NCBI GenBank assembly: GCA_049649525.1
Contig: JBARZE010000045.1
Coordinates: forward strand, 62,001-126,000
Length of the DNA stretch: 64,000 nt
Reading direction: 5' to 3'
DNA from: JAAURB01 sp049649525
GTDB taxonomy: Bacteria > Cyanobacteriota > Cyanobacteriia > Cyanobacteriales > Microcoleaceae
The notes under the pieces: model-generated
Databases searched by the model: none
What the model was told of the DNA's origin: nothing
What the model saw: the letters and a program-made list of their open reading frames with translations, nothing else
Shown here: positions 7,909 through 16,021 of the stretch, piece after piece
Layout of the letters: every line of letters starts with the position of its first letter
Numbering within the stretch: the first letter of the stretch is position 1
Translations under genes and position numbers: made by a program

Positions 7909-9375
7909 TTAAGCGTAAACAAGTTGAGGCGAGTTTTCATTCACTCGCCAAACACCTGTTTTTTCATCTTTGCAATAGTCTAGTAAATAATGCTCAACCC
8001 CATTGGCAACAATTTCAGAAATAGCTTGCACAAAGCGATCGCAATCTGTAAATGTGTTGTATATTGCAAAGCTAGCGCGAATAATACTCGGAATATTGCG
8101 TGTCATTCCAAGTTCTACTTCTTGAGCAATCATTTGATCTTGTTCAGCGGAAATATTTTTTAATTTCCGAATATATTCATAACAATAGAATGCACCTGAG
8201 CCAACACCAATACCATATTCTTGAGCTAAAATTTCTGCCACTAAAGCGCTATCAAATCCGGTTAAATCAAATGGGATTACATGAGCTAAAGAATGACTAG
8301 ATATGTGCAATATAACGCCCGTAATCTGTTGTAATTTATGAAAAGTATATTGAACTAAAGACTGTTCATACTCTGCAATTTGTTCTCGTCCTAACGCTTC
8401 TATAACTTGAATGGCTCGAGCAATGGCAACAGCTCCCACAGCATTTGGAGTACCTATTTCATCTAAATTCTCAGTATAAAACCGCTTAACTTCTAAACTT
8501 TTAGTCAGATAAGATAAGTGACTTCCTGCCATTTTACCCGGATAATTTGCATCAAAAAAATCTTTCGGCCCCACTAAAACTCCTGTACCATAAGGTGCAT
8601 ACATTTTATGCCCAGAGAAAGCAATAAAATCCAGGTGACGCGGGTTATCGTCTGGCAATATATTCACTCTTTCATGTTGAATTAATTGACACAAATCAGC
8701 AAATATTTTACCTCCGTAACGATGCATTAATGCTGCAATCTCATGAATTGGCGGTTTGTATCCAGTAATAGTAGAAGCACCCGTAATAGTGAGTAATTTT
8801 ATTTGCTCTGTGGGGGATTTATATTGATGTTGCTGAAGAATTTTTTCGATTTCTACTAAATTAATAGTGCCATCAGGTTGAGTCCGGTATTGAATTATCT
8901 CGTTGCCATTGAGCCAAGGCAATAAATTAGAGGAATGTTCAATATCAGAAACCAGAATTTTACCCGGTTGTTTTGCCCAAAAATCAGCCATTTGATTAAT
9001 TGCGCCTGTTGTATTCTGAGTAAAAATTACATAATTTCGTGAAGAAGCCCCAACGAATTGGCGAATAATATCCCGACTGGCATCATATTGTTGAGTTGAA
9101 ATCCGAGATTTTTGGCCCGACCCCCGGTGTACACTACCGTAAGCATTTAGCATCTCATTAATGTATTCTGTTACCTCTGCTAACGGTGTGGTTGTCGCCG
9201 CGTTATCTAAGTTGATGTATCTCAGACAGTCTCCAAAACGATTTTTAATGATAAAATTTAATGCTTCAGCAGAAAAGAGTGGCTTAATATTTTCTTGCCA
9301 AAATTGACTCTCTTCATTGATTTGATGTTGACTTTCTTTTATTCCAGCAATCATTGTTAGTCGTTTAAATTTCAA
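7909..9375 (-). CDS. Class V aminotransferase / cysteine desulfurase-like protein
   Basis: A 488-residue PLP enzyme of fold type I. Recognisable are YINLDNAATTTPL near the N-terminus, ISDIEHSSNLLPW-type substrate loop, and the PLP lysine in FIAFSGHKMYAPYGTGVLVG. Cysteine desulfurases (SufS/Csd) and related isopenicillin-N epimerase-like enzymes share these. It is 80 residues longer than SufS, with an extra N-terminal helix region and a C-terminal extension, so a sulfur-mobilising role should not be assumed. Two in-frame ATGs (9375 and 9354) are possible starts. Neighbours give no pathway clue: the gene is flanked by pseudogene debris and a 460-base spacer. Confidence 0.8.
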   Translation of the reverse strand: MKFKRLTMIAGIKESQHQINEESQFWQENIKPLFSAEALNFIIKNRFGDCLRYINLDNAATTTPLAEVTEYINEMLNAYGSVHRGSGQKSRISTQQYDASRDIIRQFVGASSRNYVIFTQNTTGAINQMADFWAKQPGKILVSDIEHSSNLLPWLNGNEIIQYRTQPDGTINLVEIEKILQQHQYKSPTEQIKLLTITGASTITGYKPPIHEIAALMHRYGGKIFADLCQLIQHERVNILPDDNPRHLDFIAFSGHKMYAPYGTGVLVGPKDFFDANYPGKMAGSHLSYLTKSLEVKRFYTENLDEIGTPNAVGAVAIARAIQVIEALGREQIAEYEQSLVQYTFHKLQQITGVILHISSHSLAHVIPFDLTGFDSALVAEILAQEYGIGVGSGAFYCYEYIRKLKNISAEQDQMIAQEVELGMTRNIPSIIRASFAIYNTFTDCDRFVQAISEIVANGVEHYLLDYCKDEKTGVWRVNENSPQLVYA

Positions 9376-9835
9376 GCTAAGTGGTTGAGAAAGGCACGAT
9401 TATTTAAGATTTTGAGCAATACACTTCCTGATGAATTAAGCTTTGATTGAGGGTTAGAGCCAGGGTGATTAGGTCTAGGGGAATGAACAGTATCTTTTGT
9501 ATCTTTGATATCTATTATCATAGATAGATACTGAAAACGTCATTCGTGTAAATACGGGAATTTATTCAACGAGACCTCAGTAAATTATGTGAATTCATAG
9601 ATTAGTATAGTGATGTTAATCGAGAAAAAAATTACATAAAAGAAGAGTTTTCAGTAAATTCACTTAATTTAATCCCTATAGTATTTAAATCTTACGTAAA
9701 GTTTATAAAGCTTATATTAATTTTTAATCAAATAGAAGGATATTTTAAAGAGTTAAACGAGTTAATATCTCTCAAATCATTATGCTTTAATCCATCTCAA
9801 GATTAAGTTTTATAAACTGAGCCAGATTACAAAAA
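9376..9835. other. AT-rich spacer between divergent genes
   Basis: This spacer separates the class V aminotransferase (minus) from the PepSY-type gene (plus) and must contain both promoters. A perfect ATCTAT-N4-ATAGAT inverted repeat lies at 9510-9525 and could be an operator. No gene was recognised. Confidence 0.4.
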
Positions 9836-10255
9836 ATGTTCCCTACATTGAACAGTCAGCAGATGAAAATAGCATATAATAAAGTGGTCAGCATCAATAC
9901 CTTGATTGAATTGGCTCAAGCTATGAATCGTCGTCTGCGTCAACTCCATCGGCAACTCGCTCCGATTTTGATACTGCCCTTCCTGATTACTGCAATTACA
10001 GGTGTGGCTCACCGTCTTAGTAAAAGCTGGTTAGGTTTGTCTAAAGAGCAAGTTCATTTTTTGATGGTGATTCATGAAGGAGAATATCTAGGAACAGATT
10101 TAAAGCCTTTTTATGTTTTATTGAATGGCTTAGGAATGTTGGTCATTTTAACCACAGGGGGGGCAATGTGGTTTAATAGTATCCGCCGAGCTTCCTGGTT
10201 TAAACAATTGCAGGCTCGTTTTAGTTTTTCCCAACAATCATTAGAAGATGAGTAA
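9836..10255 (+). CDS. PepSY-associated transmembrane-type protein
   Basis: A 139-residue membrane protein. The core RLRQLHRQLAPILILPFLITAITGVAHR is the first helix with the typical RQLHR start of PepSY-associated small cyanobacterial proteins; FYVLLNGLGMLVILTTGGAMWF forms a second helix, with an HEGEYLG loop between. Homologous architectures start just before RLRQLHR, so the ATG at 9923 may be the true start and the 29 residues before it an over-extension; neither has a clear ribosome site. Function unknown; such proteins are thought to sit at the envelope and are sometimes linked to metal or redox genes, which is not evident here. Confidence 0.6.
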   Translation: MFPTLNSQQMKIAYNKVVSINTLIELAQAMNRRLRQLHRQLAPILILPFLITAITGVAHRLSKSWLGLSKEQVHFLMVIHEGEYLGTDLKPFYVLLNGLGMLVILTTGGAMWFNSIRRASWFKQLQARFSFSQQSLEDE

Positions 10256-10490
10256 CAATTAAATTAGTAAGTTATATCGCAAACACAAGCAAAGAAACGA
10301 CGCTCTACCTTTGATAAATTATCAATCTATTCAAGTTAAGGTAGGCATCGCTCACCGCTCAACTGCGATCGCTGCAGATATAATTTGTTGAGGATTGATT
10401 ATTCTATGCTTCCTATGGCCGCTGATGAAGGTTATTTTTTGTCAGACCAAACAAGCAATTGTCTGTCTCTGTTTCAATCGGTCTGCTGAC

Positions 10491-11435
10491 TCACTCAGAC
10501 GCAAGTAAAAGAGCGTGTCCGTTTGGATCTCGAATTAAACAACCATTGCGATAACGATAGACATTCGGTAATTTGACGATACCGGGTGAAACCATTTCAA
10601 CTTTATGTTGTTGTAACTGTTTGACGCTTTGCTCAAGATCATCAACTTCTAGGATAAAGTGTAGATGAGCTAGATCATTTGCTTGCCAATTTTGTGGAAC
10701 ATGACGACCCGTTCCGGGTTTAATATAGTCTAGAAGTTCGACCCCGACACTGGTTTCAATCGGTTGTAAAGGCGTAACCTGAACCTCCGCTACCGGAAGA
10801 CCATCTAAATGTGCTTGAACTTCTCCAGAATTAAGATTACCGCCTTCAACTGTCATTCCTAATAGATCGCGATAAAACGTTAAACTTTCCTCGGTATCGG
10901 CAACAGAAATAGCACTATGATCAATTCCGAGGAAAATCTCATCTGTTTTGCGTTGCCATTTTTCCTTACCAATTCCTTCAGGAAACCAAATTAATTCTAA
11001 GCTTTGTCGATCAATGGGATCTCTAAATTTGAAGGCCCGAACTCCGGGGGCCATTTTATTATCTTCCGGTATGGTTTGGGGTTGATTAGAAATATACTCA
11101 ATATCGAATGACTTTAAATGTTCGTAAGCCAGGTCCATATCACTAACCACAATTGCTAAATGTTGAAACCAAAGATCATTACTTTGAGAATCTTTAGGAA
11201 GCGGTTCAGCTTTGAGGTCAAGATACTGAATTAATTCTATCAATTCATCTCCAAGCTGCAATGTAACTAACTGCACTGAACTACTCGAAGTTGAGGTTAA
11301 TTGATTATAACTCGAGTCGGTAAAAGTCGTTTCTCCAACTCGTTTAAATCCTAAAGCTTGAGTATAAAAATTCTGCGCTTGAGTAAGATCGCAAACTGTT
11401 ACAGTAATACAACGAATCTTTTGAACCTTAATCAT
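10491..11435 (-). CDS. Two-domain VOC (glyoxalase/dioxygenase superfamily) protein
   Basis: A 314-residue protein made of two vicinal-oxygen-chelate modules. Module 1 (about 1-155) starts IRCITVTVCDLTQAQNFYTQALGF, and module 2 (about 165-314) has IDHSAISVADTEESLTFYRDLLGMTVEGG. Conserved metal-site residues (His in FLGIDHSA, the ELIWF and HALLLA strands) suggest a divalent metal enzyme, possibly an extradiol dioxygenase, glyoxalase-like or isomerase. The start lies one base after the stop of the upstream cupin gene, so the two are co-transcribed. Substrate cannot be deduced. Confidence 0.8.
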   Translation of the reverse strand: MIKVQKIRCITVTVCDLTQAQNFYTQALGFKRVGETTFTDSSYNQLTSTSSSSVQLVTLQLGDELIELIQYLDLKAEPLPKDSQSNDLWFQHLAIVVSDMDLAYEHLKSFDIEYISNQPQTIPEDNKMAPGVRAFKFRDPIDRQSLELIWFPEGIGKEKWQRKTDEIFLGIDHSAISVADTEESLTFYRDLLGMTVEGGNLNSGEVQAHLDGLPVAEVQVTPLQPIETSVGVELLDYIKPGTGRHVPQNWQANDLAHLHFILEVDDLEQSVKQLQQHKVEMVSPGIVKLPNVYRYRNGCLIRDPNGHALLLASE

Positions 11436-11436
11436 A

Positions 11437-11886
11437 TCAAGTTAAATCCCCAGGTTTCAATCCTAACCAACGCGACCCCTCTAACTGAACAATCATCAAT
11501 TTCGCGGGTTCGTTCCCTACCGTAGCGGATAGATGCCCTTGATGCCCATCTGCATTAGGTTTAGTATTTTGATCGCCTCCAAACGAGATTTCTCCCATAC
11601 CCATTTCTACCCGTTGACCATCCATCGTTTCTACAGACCAGCAACCTGAGAGGGGAATAATCCATTGTGGCTGTGGGTTTTCATGCCATTGTCCCACCCA
11701 ACCGACGGGTAATTCTGCGAAAATAATTTTAGCTTCAGCCGTCAGTAAGCGGTTATTCCATTGGGGATCTGCATCTCCTGCCATACTTTCCTGTTGAAAA
11801 TTAGTCAGTTGACATTGGGTTTGATGACTAATGCCGTCGTCATCGGTCCAGACGTGCCAATAACTCAGTTGAGGTGAATTTATCAT
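11437..11886 (-). CDS. Cupin-fold protein
   Basis: About 149 residues forming a single small beta-barrel of cupin type, with PVGWVGQWHENPQPQWIIPLSGCWSVETMDGQ giving the first conserved motif (His, Glu-like and Gln positions) and a later GHQGHLSATVG segment. I chose the ATG at 11886 over an in-frame TTG at 11916, because the alternative adds ten residues of weak character. It lies one base upstream of the VOC gene, so both likely act on one small-molecule pathway. The two families together suggest metal-dependent handling of an oxidised or aromatic metabolite (inference). Confidence 0.7.
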   Translation of the reverse strand: MINSPQLSYWHVWTDDDGISHQTQCQLTNFQQESMAGDADPQWNNRLLTAEAKIIFAELPVGWVGQWHENPQPQWIIPLSGCWSVETMDGQRVEMGMGEISFGGDQNTKPNADGHQGHLSATVGNEPAKLMIVQLEGSRWLGLKPGDLT

Positions 11887-12264
11887 AGTTAATTGTTTTG
11901 CGATCGGCTTCAGCAAGGAGTTTGACTGATTTATATAGATCTTGACGCTTCAATAATGGTTTGAGTATAACGGCCAACAGCGATCGCTGAAATCTATCTG
12001 AAGTTGTCGTTTGTATGATAGGGCGTGAGGTGCTGATAAATACCGAATAATTGAACAGCAACGGATTAAGAATACGTCAGTTTAATTGCTTGAAATTTGA
12101 TATCTTTAAGGATTGTTGAAATTGTAAATTCTGCCGAAAGTAGTAGGATAATATCTGCAAAAGTGTGATATTTATGATTTATATTAGCTTCTATCTCTAT
12201 GATTATTGAGTTGCTGAAGTGACCCGAAACGGTTAACAATTTACCCAAATTATTCGCTGAAATT
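11887..12264. other. Divergent promoter region, cupin operon versus alcohol dehydrogenase
   Basis: A roughly 380-base spacer between divergent genes. Short minus-strand reading frames exist here but have neither family resemblance nor ribosome sites. One HIP1 octamer is present. Regulatory sites are expected but none was recognised with confidence. Confidence 0.35.
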
Positions 12265-13278
12265 ATGATTAAAGGTTATGCCTGCAAACAGCAAGGCGGA
12301 CAATTAGAAGCATTTGAATATGATCCAGGTAAGCTGGCTGCAGATGAAGTTGAAGTTGAGGTGGAATATTGCGGGATTTGTCATAGCGATCTATCGATGA
12401 TTGATAATGAATGGGGAATGTCTAACTATCCCTTTATCCCCGGACATGAAGCAATCGGTAAAATTGTTGCCGTGGGCGATCAGGTGTCCTCAGCTCGCGT
12501 TGGCCAGCGGGTGGGTGTGGGTTGGCAGTCACGCGCCTGTAATCATTGCAGAAACTGCGGTATTGGTCGTGAAGCGTTATGTCTCAATCAAGACGAAGTG
12601 AGTCAAACTATCGTTAACCGTAATGGGGCTTGGGCACAACGAGTTCGAGTCCAATCTAACTGGGCAGTACCTATACCGGAGAAGTTAGATCCATCCCTAG
12701 CAGGGCCGCTAATGTGTGCAGGCACAACCGTATGGTCACCCATTCGTCACTATGGAGTCAGGCCCGGAATGGAAACTGCTGTTCTCGGTGTGGGTGGACT
12801 GGGTCACTTGGCCGTACAATTTCTGGCGAAAATGGGAACTCAGGTGACAGGTTTAAGTACAACTCGTTCCAAAGAGCAACAAACCCGCGAACTGGGGGCA
12901 ACTGACTTTATCGCCACAAAAGATTCCCCAGAAGAGTTAGAAAAAGCCACAGGTCGATTTGATTTTATCATTTCAACGGTTTCGGCTGATGTCAATTGGG
13001 ATGATTATGTTAATGCTTTAGCCCCAGGTGGGACGCTGGTGATTTGTGGTATTCCAGATGGGGCAATTAAACTAATGCCTTTTCCATTAATTATTGCTGA
13101 AAAAACAGTCGCAGGTGGACGCGCGGGGGCACCATCAGATACTCAAGAAATGCTGGAGTTTTGTGCAGCCCATCAAATTACCCCTATGTGCCAACAGTTT
13201 GCCCTTAAAGAAATTAATCAAGCGGTGCAACATGTGCGTGATGGCAAAGCTCGTTATCGGGCGGTGATTGCTATGTGA
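12265..13278 (+). CDS. Zinc-dependent alcohol/aldehyde dehydrogenase (MDR family)
   Basis: A 337-residue medium-chain dehydrogenase/reductase of the cinnamyl-alcohol-dehydrogenase/YahK branch, reducing aldehydes with NAD(P)H. Catalytic zinc ligands are Cys in YCGICHSDLS and the GHE of FIPGHEAIGKI; the structural zinc site is CNHCRNCGIGREALC with four cysteines. The nucleotide-binding motif GVGGLGHLAVQFLA is intact, and the TTRSK that follows its second strand hints at NADP preference. All ligands are present, so it should be active. It is divergent from the cupin/VOC operon and has a heptamer repeat shortly downstream. Confidence 0.92.
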   Translation: MIKGYACKQQGGQLEAFEYDPGKLAADEVEVEVEYCGICHSDLSMIDNEWGMSNYPFIPGHEAIGKIVAVGDQVSSARVGQRVGVGWQSRACNHCRNCGIGREALCLNQDEVSQTIVNRNGAWAQRVRVQSNWAVPIPEKLDPSLAGPLMCAGTTVWSPIRHYGVRPGMETAVLGVGGLGHLAVQFLAKMGTQVTGLSTTRSKEQQTRELGATDFIATKDSPEELEKATGRFDFIISTVSADVNWDDYVNALAPGGTLVICGIPDGAIKLMPFPLIIAEKTVAGGRAGAPSDTQEMLEFCAAHQITPMCQQFALKEINQAVQHVRDGKARYRAVIAM

Positions 13279-13310
13279 CGATTTACCAAGTCCAACGGGG
13301 GTGAAATAAT

Positions 13311-13337
13311 CACTCATCACTCATCACTCATCACTCA
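13311..13337. repeat. Heptanucleotide tandem repeat (CACTCAT, ~4 copies)
   Basis: CACTCAT repeats three times with a fourth, nearly complete copy, 33 bases after the alcohol dehydrogenase stop. It belongs to the family of short tandemly repeated heptamers typical of filamentous cyanobacteria. Confidence 0.9.
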
Positions 13338-13481
13338 AAGCTCGGTTATGGGTACAAAGTCTTTTCATTGGATGATTGAATCCTTTTGACTTGAGTTAGA
13401 CATCTTACTTACGACTGATTTCTGATGAAAGCAGGAAATCGGCTTAATAGTTATGTTAATTAAATTTATTGTTAAACTTGC

Positions 13482-14732
13482 GTGGAACCTAAAATTGTTT
13501 TCTATATCGCCTTTGGTTTAGCTACGTTGGGATTAACCTGGCTTCCCAGCGTCAAAGGTATTCGCCTCATCGGGGTCCCTATTGTCTATGTGCTGCTATC
13601 AATTGTGTTGTTTAGCCTACCTTTAGACTTACCCAGCATCAACCCGGCGACTAATTCACTCCATGCTGAAATTACTGAATATTTAACAGAACTGATTGTA
13701 GTTGTGTCTTTGGCAGGCGCTGGTTTAGCAATTGATTGTCCGTTTCGCTTCAAAACTTGGGCTTCAACCTGGCGACTCCTGGGAATTGCAATGCCAATTT
13801 CTATCGCTGCTACCGCACTGCTGGGACATTACTTTTTAGGCTTTTCCTGGGCGGCTTCTGTCTTACTGGGGGCTTTGCTTGCCCCTACTGACCCTGTGCT
13901 TGCCAGTAGTGTCCAAGTTGGGCCACCCAATCAAGGGGGAGAAGATCCCACTCGCTTTAGCCTCACCACTGAGGCGGGACTCAATGATGGATTAGCGTTT
14001 CCGTTTGTCTATCTGGCGATAAAGCTGGCTGAATATGGCTCGGTAGGAGATTGGTTAGTAGATTGGTTTGCAATTGATTTACTGTATCGAGTGATTGTCG
14101 GTACCTTAGTCGGGATTGGGGTCGGTTGGTTATTGAGCCATTATGTTTTTTGTCATTCAGACGAAGCTGAGCAAACAGGTTCTGCAGAATCTAACGAAGG
14201 GTTGCTGGTGATGTCTGCAATTTTTCTGGCTTATGGTTTGGCGGAATTGGTGCATGGCTACGGATTTTTGGCAGTATTTGCGGCGGCAGTGGCGGCTCGA
14301 CAGAAAGTGGCTAGAAGTAATAGTTATCATCATAAACCGTATCAGTTTGCCACTCAATTAGAAGATATTTTACTCAGCTTACTACTGATTGCCCTGGGTG
14401 GATTTATTGCGACTAGTAATATTCAAATTGCTTCTGTTAGTGGTATTATTTTTGCGGCTTTGTTATTACTGCTCGTTCGTCCATTGGCTGGGATTATCTC
14501 CCTGAAAACAATACGATTAAAAAAAATAGAAAAACGAGCAATCGCTTTTTTAGGGATTCGTGGATTTGGCTCATTTTACTATTTAGCTTATGGTCAGAAT
14601 AACGGCACATTCAGTGACATTGAACAATTGTGGGAAGTGACAACGATTGTGGTTTTAATGTCTTTATTAATTCATGGAATTACTGCGGCATTAGCAATGC
14701 GTCAACTTGATAAAACTGCTAATCGTAATTAA
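13482..14732 (+). CDS. CPA1-type cation:proton antiporter
   Basis: A 416-residue membrane protein with about 11-12 hydrophobic segments, related to NhaP Na+/H+ antiporters. The family's LLAPTDPVLASSVQVG segment (TDP motif, unwound helix of the ion site) and TEAGLNDGLAFPFVYL (ND motif with the ion-binding Asp) are both intact. It exchanges Na+ or K+ for protons across the plasma or thylakoid membrane. There is no long cytosolic C-terminal regulatory domain; it ends soon after the last helix. The start is a GTG at 13482. No neighbour shares its function. A heptamer repeat lies about 90 bases past the stop. Confidence 0.88.
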   Translation: MEPKIVFYIAFGLATLGLTWLPSVKGIRLIGVPIVYVLLSIVLFSLPLDLPSINPATNSLHAEITEYLTELIVVVSLAGAGLAIDCPFRFKTWASTWRLLGIAMPISIAATALLGHYFLGFSWAASVLLGALLAPTDPVLASSVQVGPPNQGGEDPTRFSLTTEAGLNDGLAFPFVYLAIKLAEYGSVGDWLVDWFAIDLLYRVIVGTLVGIGVGWLLSHYVFCHSDEAEQTGSAESNEGLLVMSAIFLAYGLAELVHGYGFLAVFAAAVAARQKVARSNSYHHKPYQFATQLEDILLSLLLIALGGFIATSNIQIASVSGIIFAALLLLLVRPLAGIISLKTIRLKKIEKRAIAFLGIRGFGSFYYLAYGQNNGTFSDIEQLWEVTTIVVLMSLLIHGITAALAMRQLDKTANRN

Positions 14733-16021
14733 GAATAAATAAGTAATCAGAGGATAGCATTCTCATTAGATTAATTGGACTATAGCGTTTACGCTTAACG
14801 GCACGCTTGCGCGATCGCTCCGGTGTTAGGTATTAGGTGTCAGGTGTTAGGGAGCCGAAAGTACTGTAAAATAAAGAGATTTGTGATTATTCTTTACTGA
14901 AATCTGTAAACACACCAGCCCTCGTTGCTATAGAAAAATTGAAATGATTCATTCTACTAAGGAACGGATCAATTTAGCAGATGCTCTGGGCATACTATAG
15001 CGATCTGGCAATCACTCAAAAATAGAATTATTGTCATACTCTTTATCGACATAGAATACAACTTAGGACTTACTTTGTATCAATTTAATCACTGATATAG
15101 CTCTATCAATAAAAAATAGAAGTCAGTATTCTTAAATTTTATTTTAATAAAATCTACAATCGATTAGCTTGATAAAATCAAAGTATTGGGTTGATAATGA
15201 TGTAAAATATCTTGGATTTTTTAGCATTTTTTACTTTCATAATATATTCATGAACTTTGACAGTATTTTTAACATTTATATCTCTATAATAAGGATCATT
15301 TATTGGATTATGATAGCTGAAAAAGTAGATTAATTTTATGCATATAAGCCTCACAAAAATATATATAAAAATTAGGAAATTAATTGATTATATTTTTATT
15401 TAGATAACTGGGATATTTATTGAAATTATCATTATCGGGAATATCAGTAATTCTGAGAAAATCAAATATTTTGTTATATTGCTAACTTCATCTGTGATTT
15501 TTAATGTTTTAATTTCATTACCAATAGATTGGATGTTTAGATTACCATATAAAGCCGATCTCAAAAAAATGATAAACTAAGTAATCAATCAAATCTTGAG
15601 AATATTATCAGAAGAAATAGAGAGCAACATCAATTTGTCACCCCACTAAAATATAAACGTTTGAAATCCTAACTCCGTATTTCCACAGTTAGGCAAATCA
15701 TATCAGACCTTCAGGCGACTGAAAACCGACTCACTATAACTTTTTAACAGAATTGTTAACCTTCTCAAAATTTTAGGGCATTCTACTGATAAGCAGATTT
15801 GTTGCCAGCGCTTTGCGATTCACTCAAAACCCTGTAAAATTGGGAAGATTTGTCAAATTTTTGTTTAATTCTGCAATTTTTGAATTGTCATGTTGCCGGA
15901 TTTTGGAGAGTTTGGCAGAAAAACACAATATTATCCTCTATCTCTTGAGGATTAATGTTTTGATATTTGTTTGGTGTGCAGCGTACTTAGTTAAACCCAG
16001 TTCAATTGATGCAGTAATTCT
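14733..16021. other. 1.3 kb AT-rich gene-poor region
   Basis: No credible gene was found. The first 120 bases hold a GC-rich islet with an HIP1 site and a heptamer repeat. A 50-residue hydrophobic stretch ending LPIDWMFRLPYKADLKKM then a stop can be read at about 15415-15580, preceded by stops and lacking a start, so it may be the tail of a dead membrane-protein gene. A weak 70-codon frame ending at 16025 has no family resemblance. The last 300 bases probably contain the promoter of the GHL10 gene. Confidence 0.4.
14822..14851. repeat. Heptanucleotide tandem repeat (GGTGTTA type, 4 copies)
   Basis: Four period-7 units (GGTGTTA, GGTATTA, GGTGTCA, GGTGTTA) follow an HIP1 site about 90 bases beyond the antiporter gene. 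Confidence 0.85.

Noticed and set aside
12066..12248. 60-codon minus-strand frame in the spacer between the cupin operon and the alcohol dehydrogenase gene
   Set aside because: Low-complexity hydrophobic composition, no ribosome site, no recognisable family; it probably arises from AT-rich sequence.
12643..12662. GTTCGAGTCC-like string resembling a tRNA T-arm
   Set aside because: It lies inside the alcohol dehydrogenase coding sequence and has no matching acceptor stem or anticodon arm.
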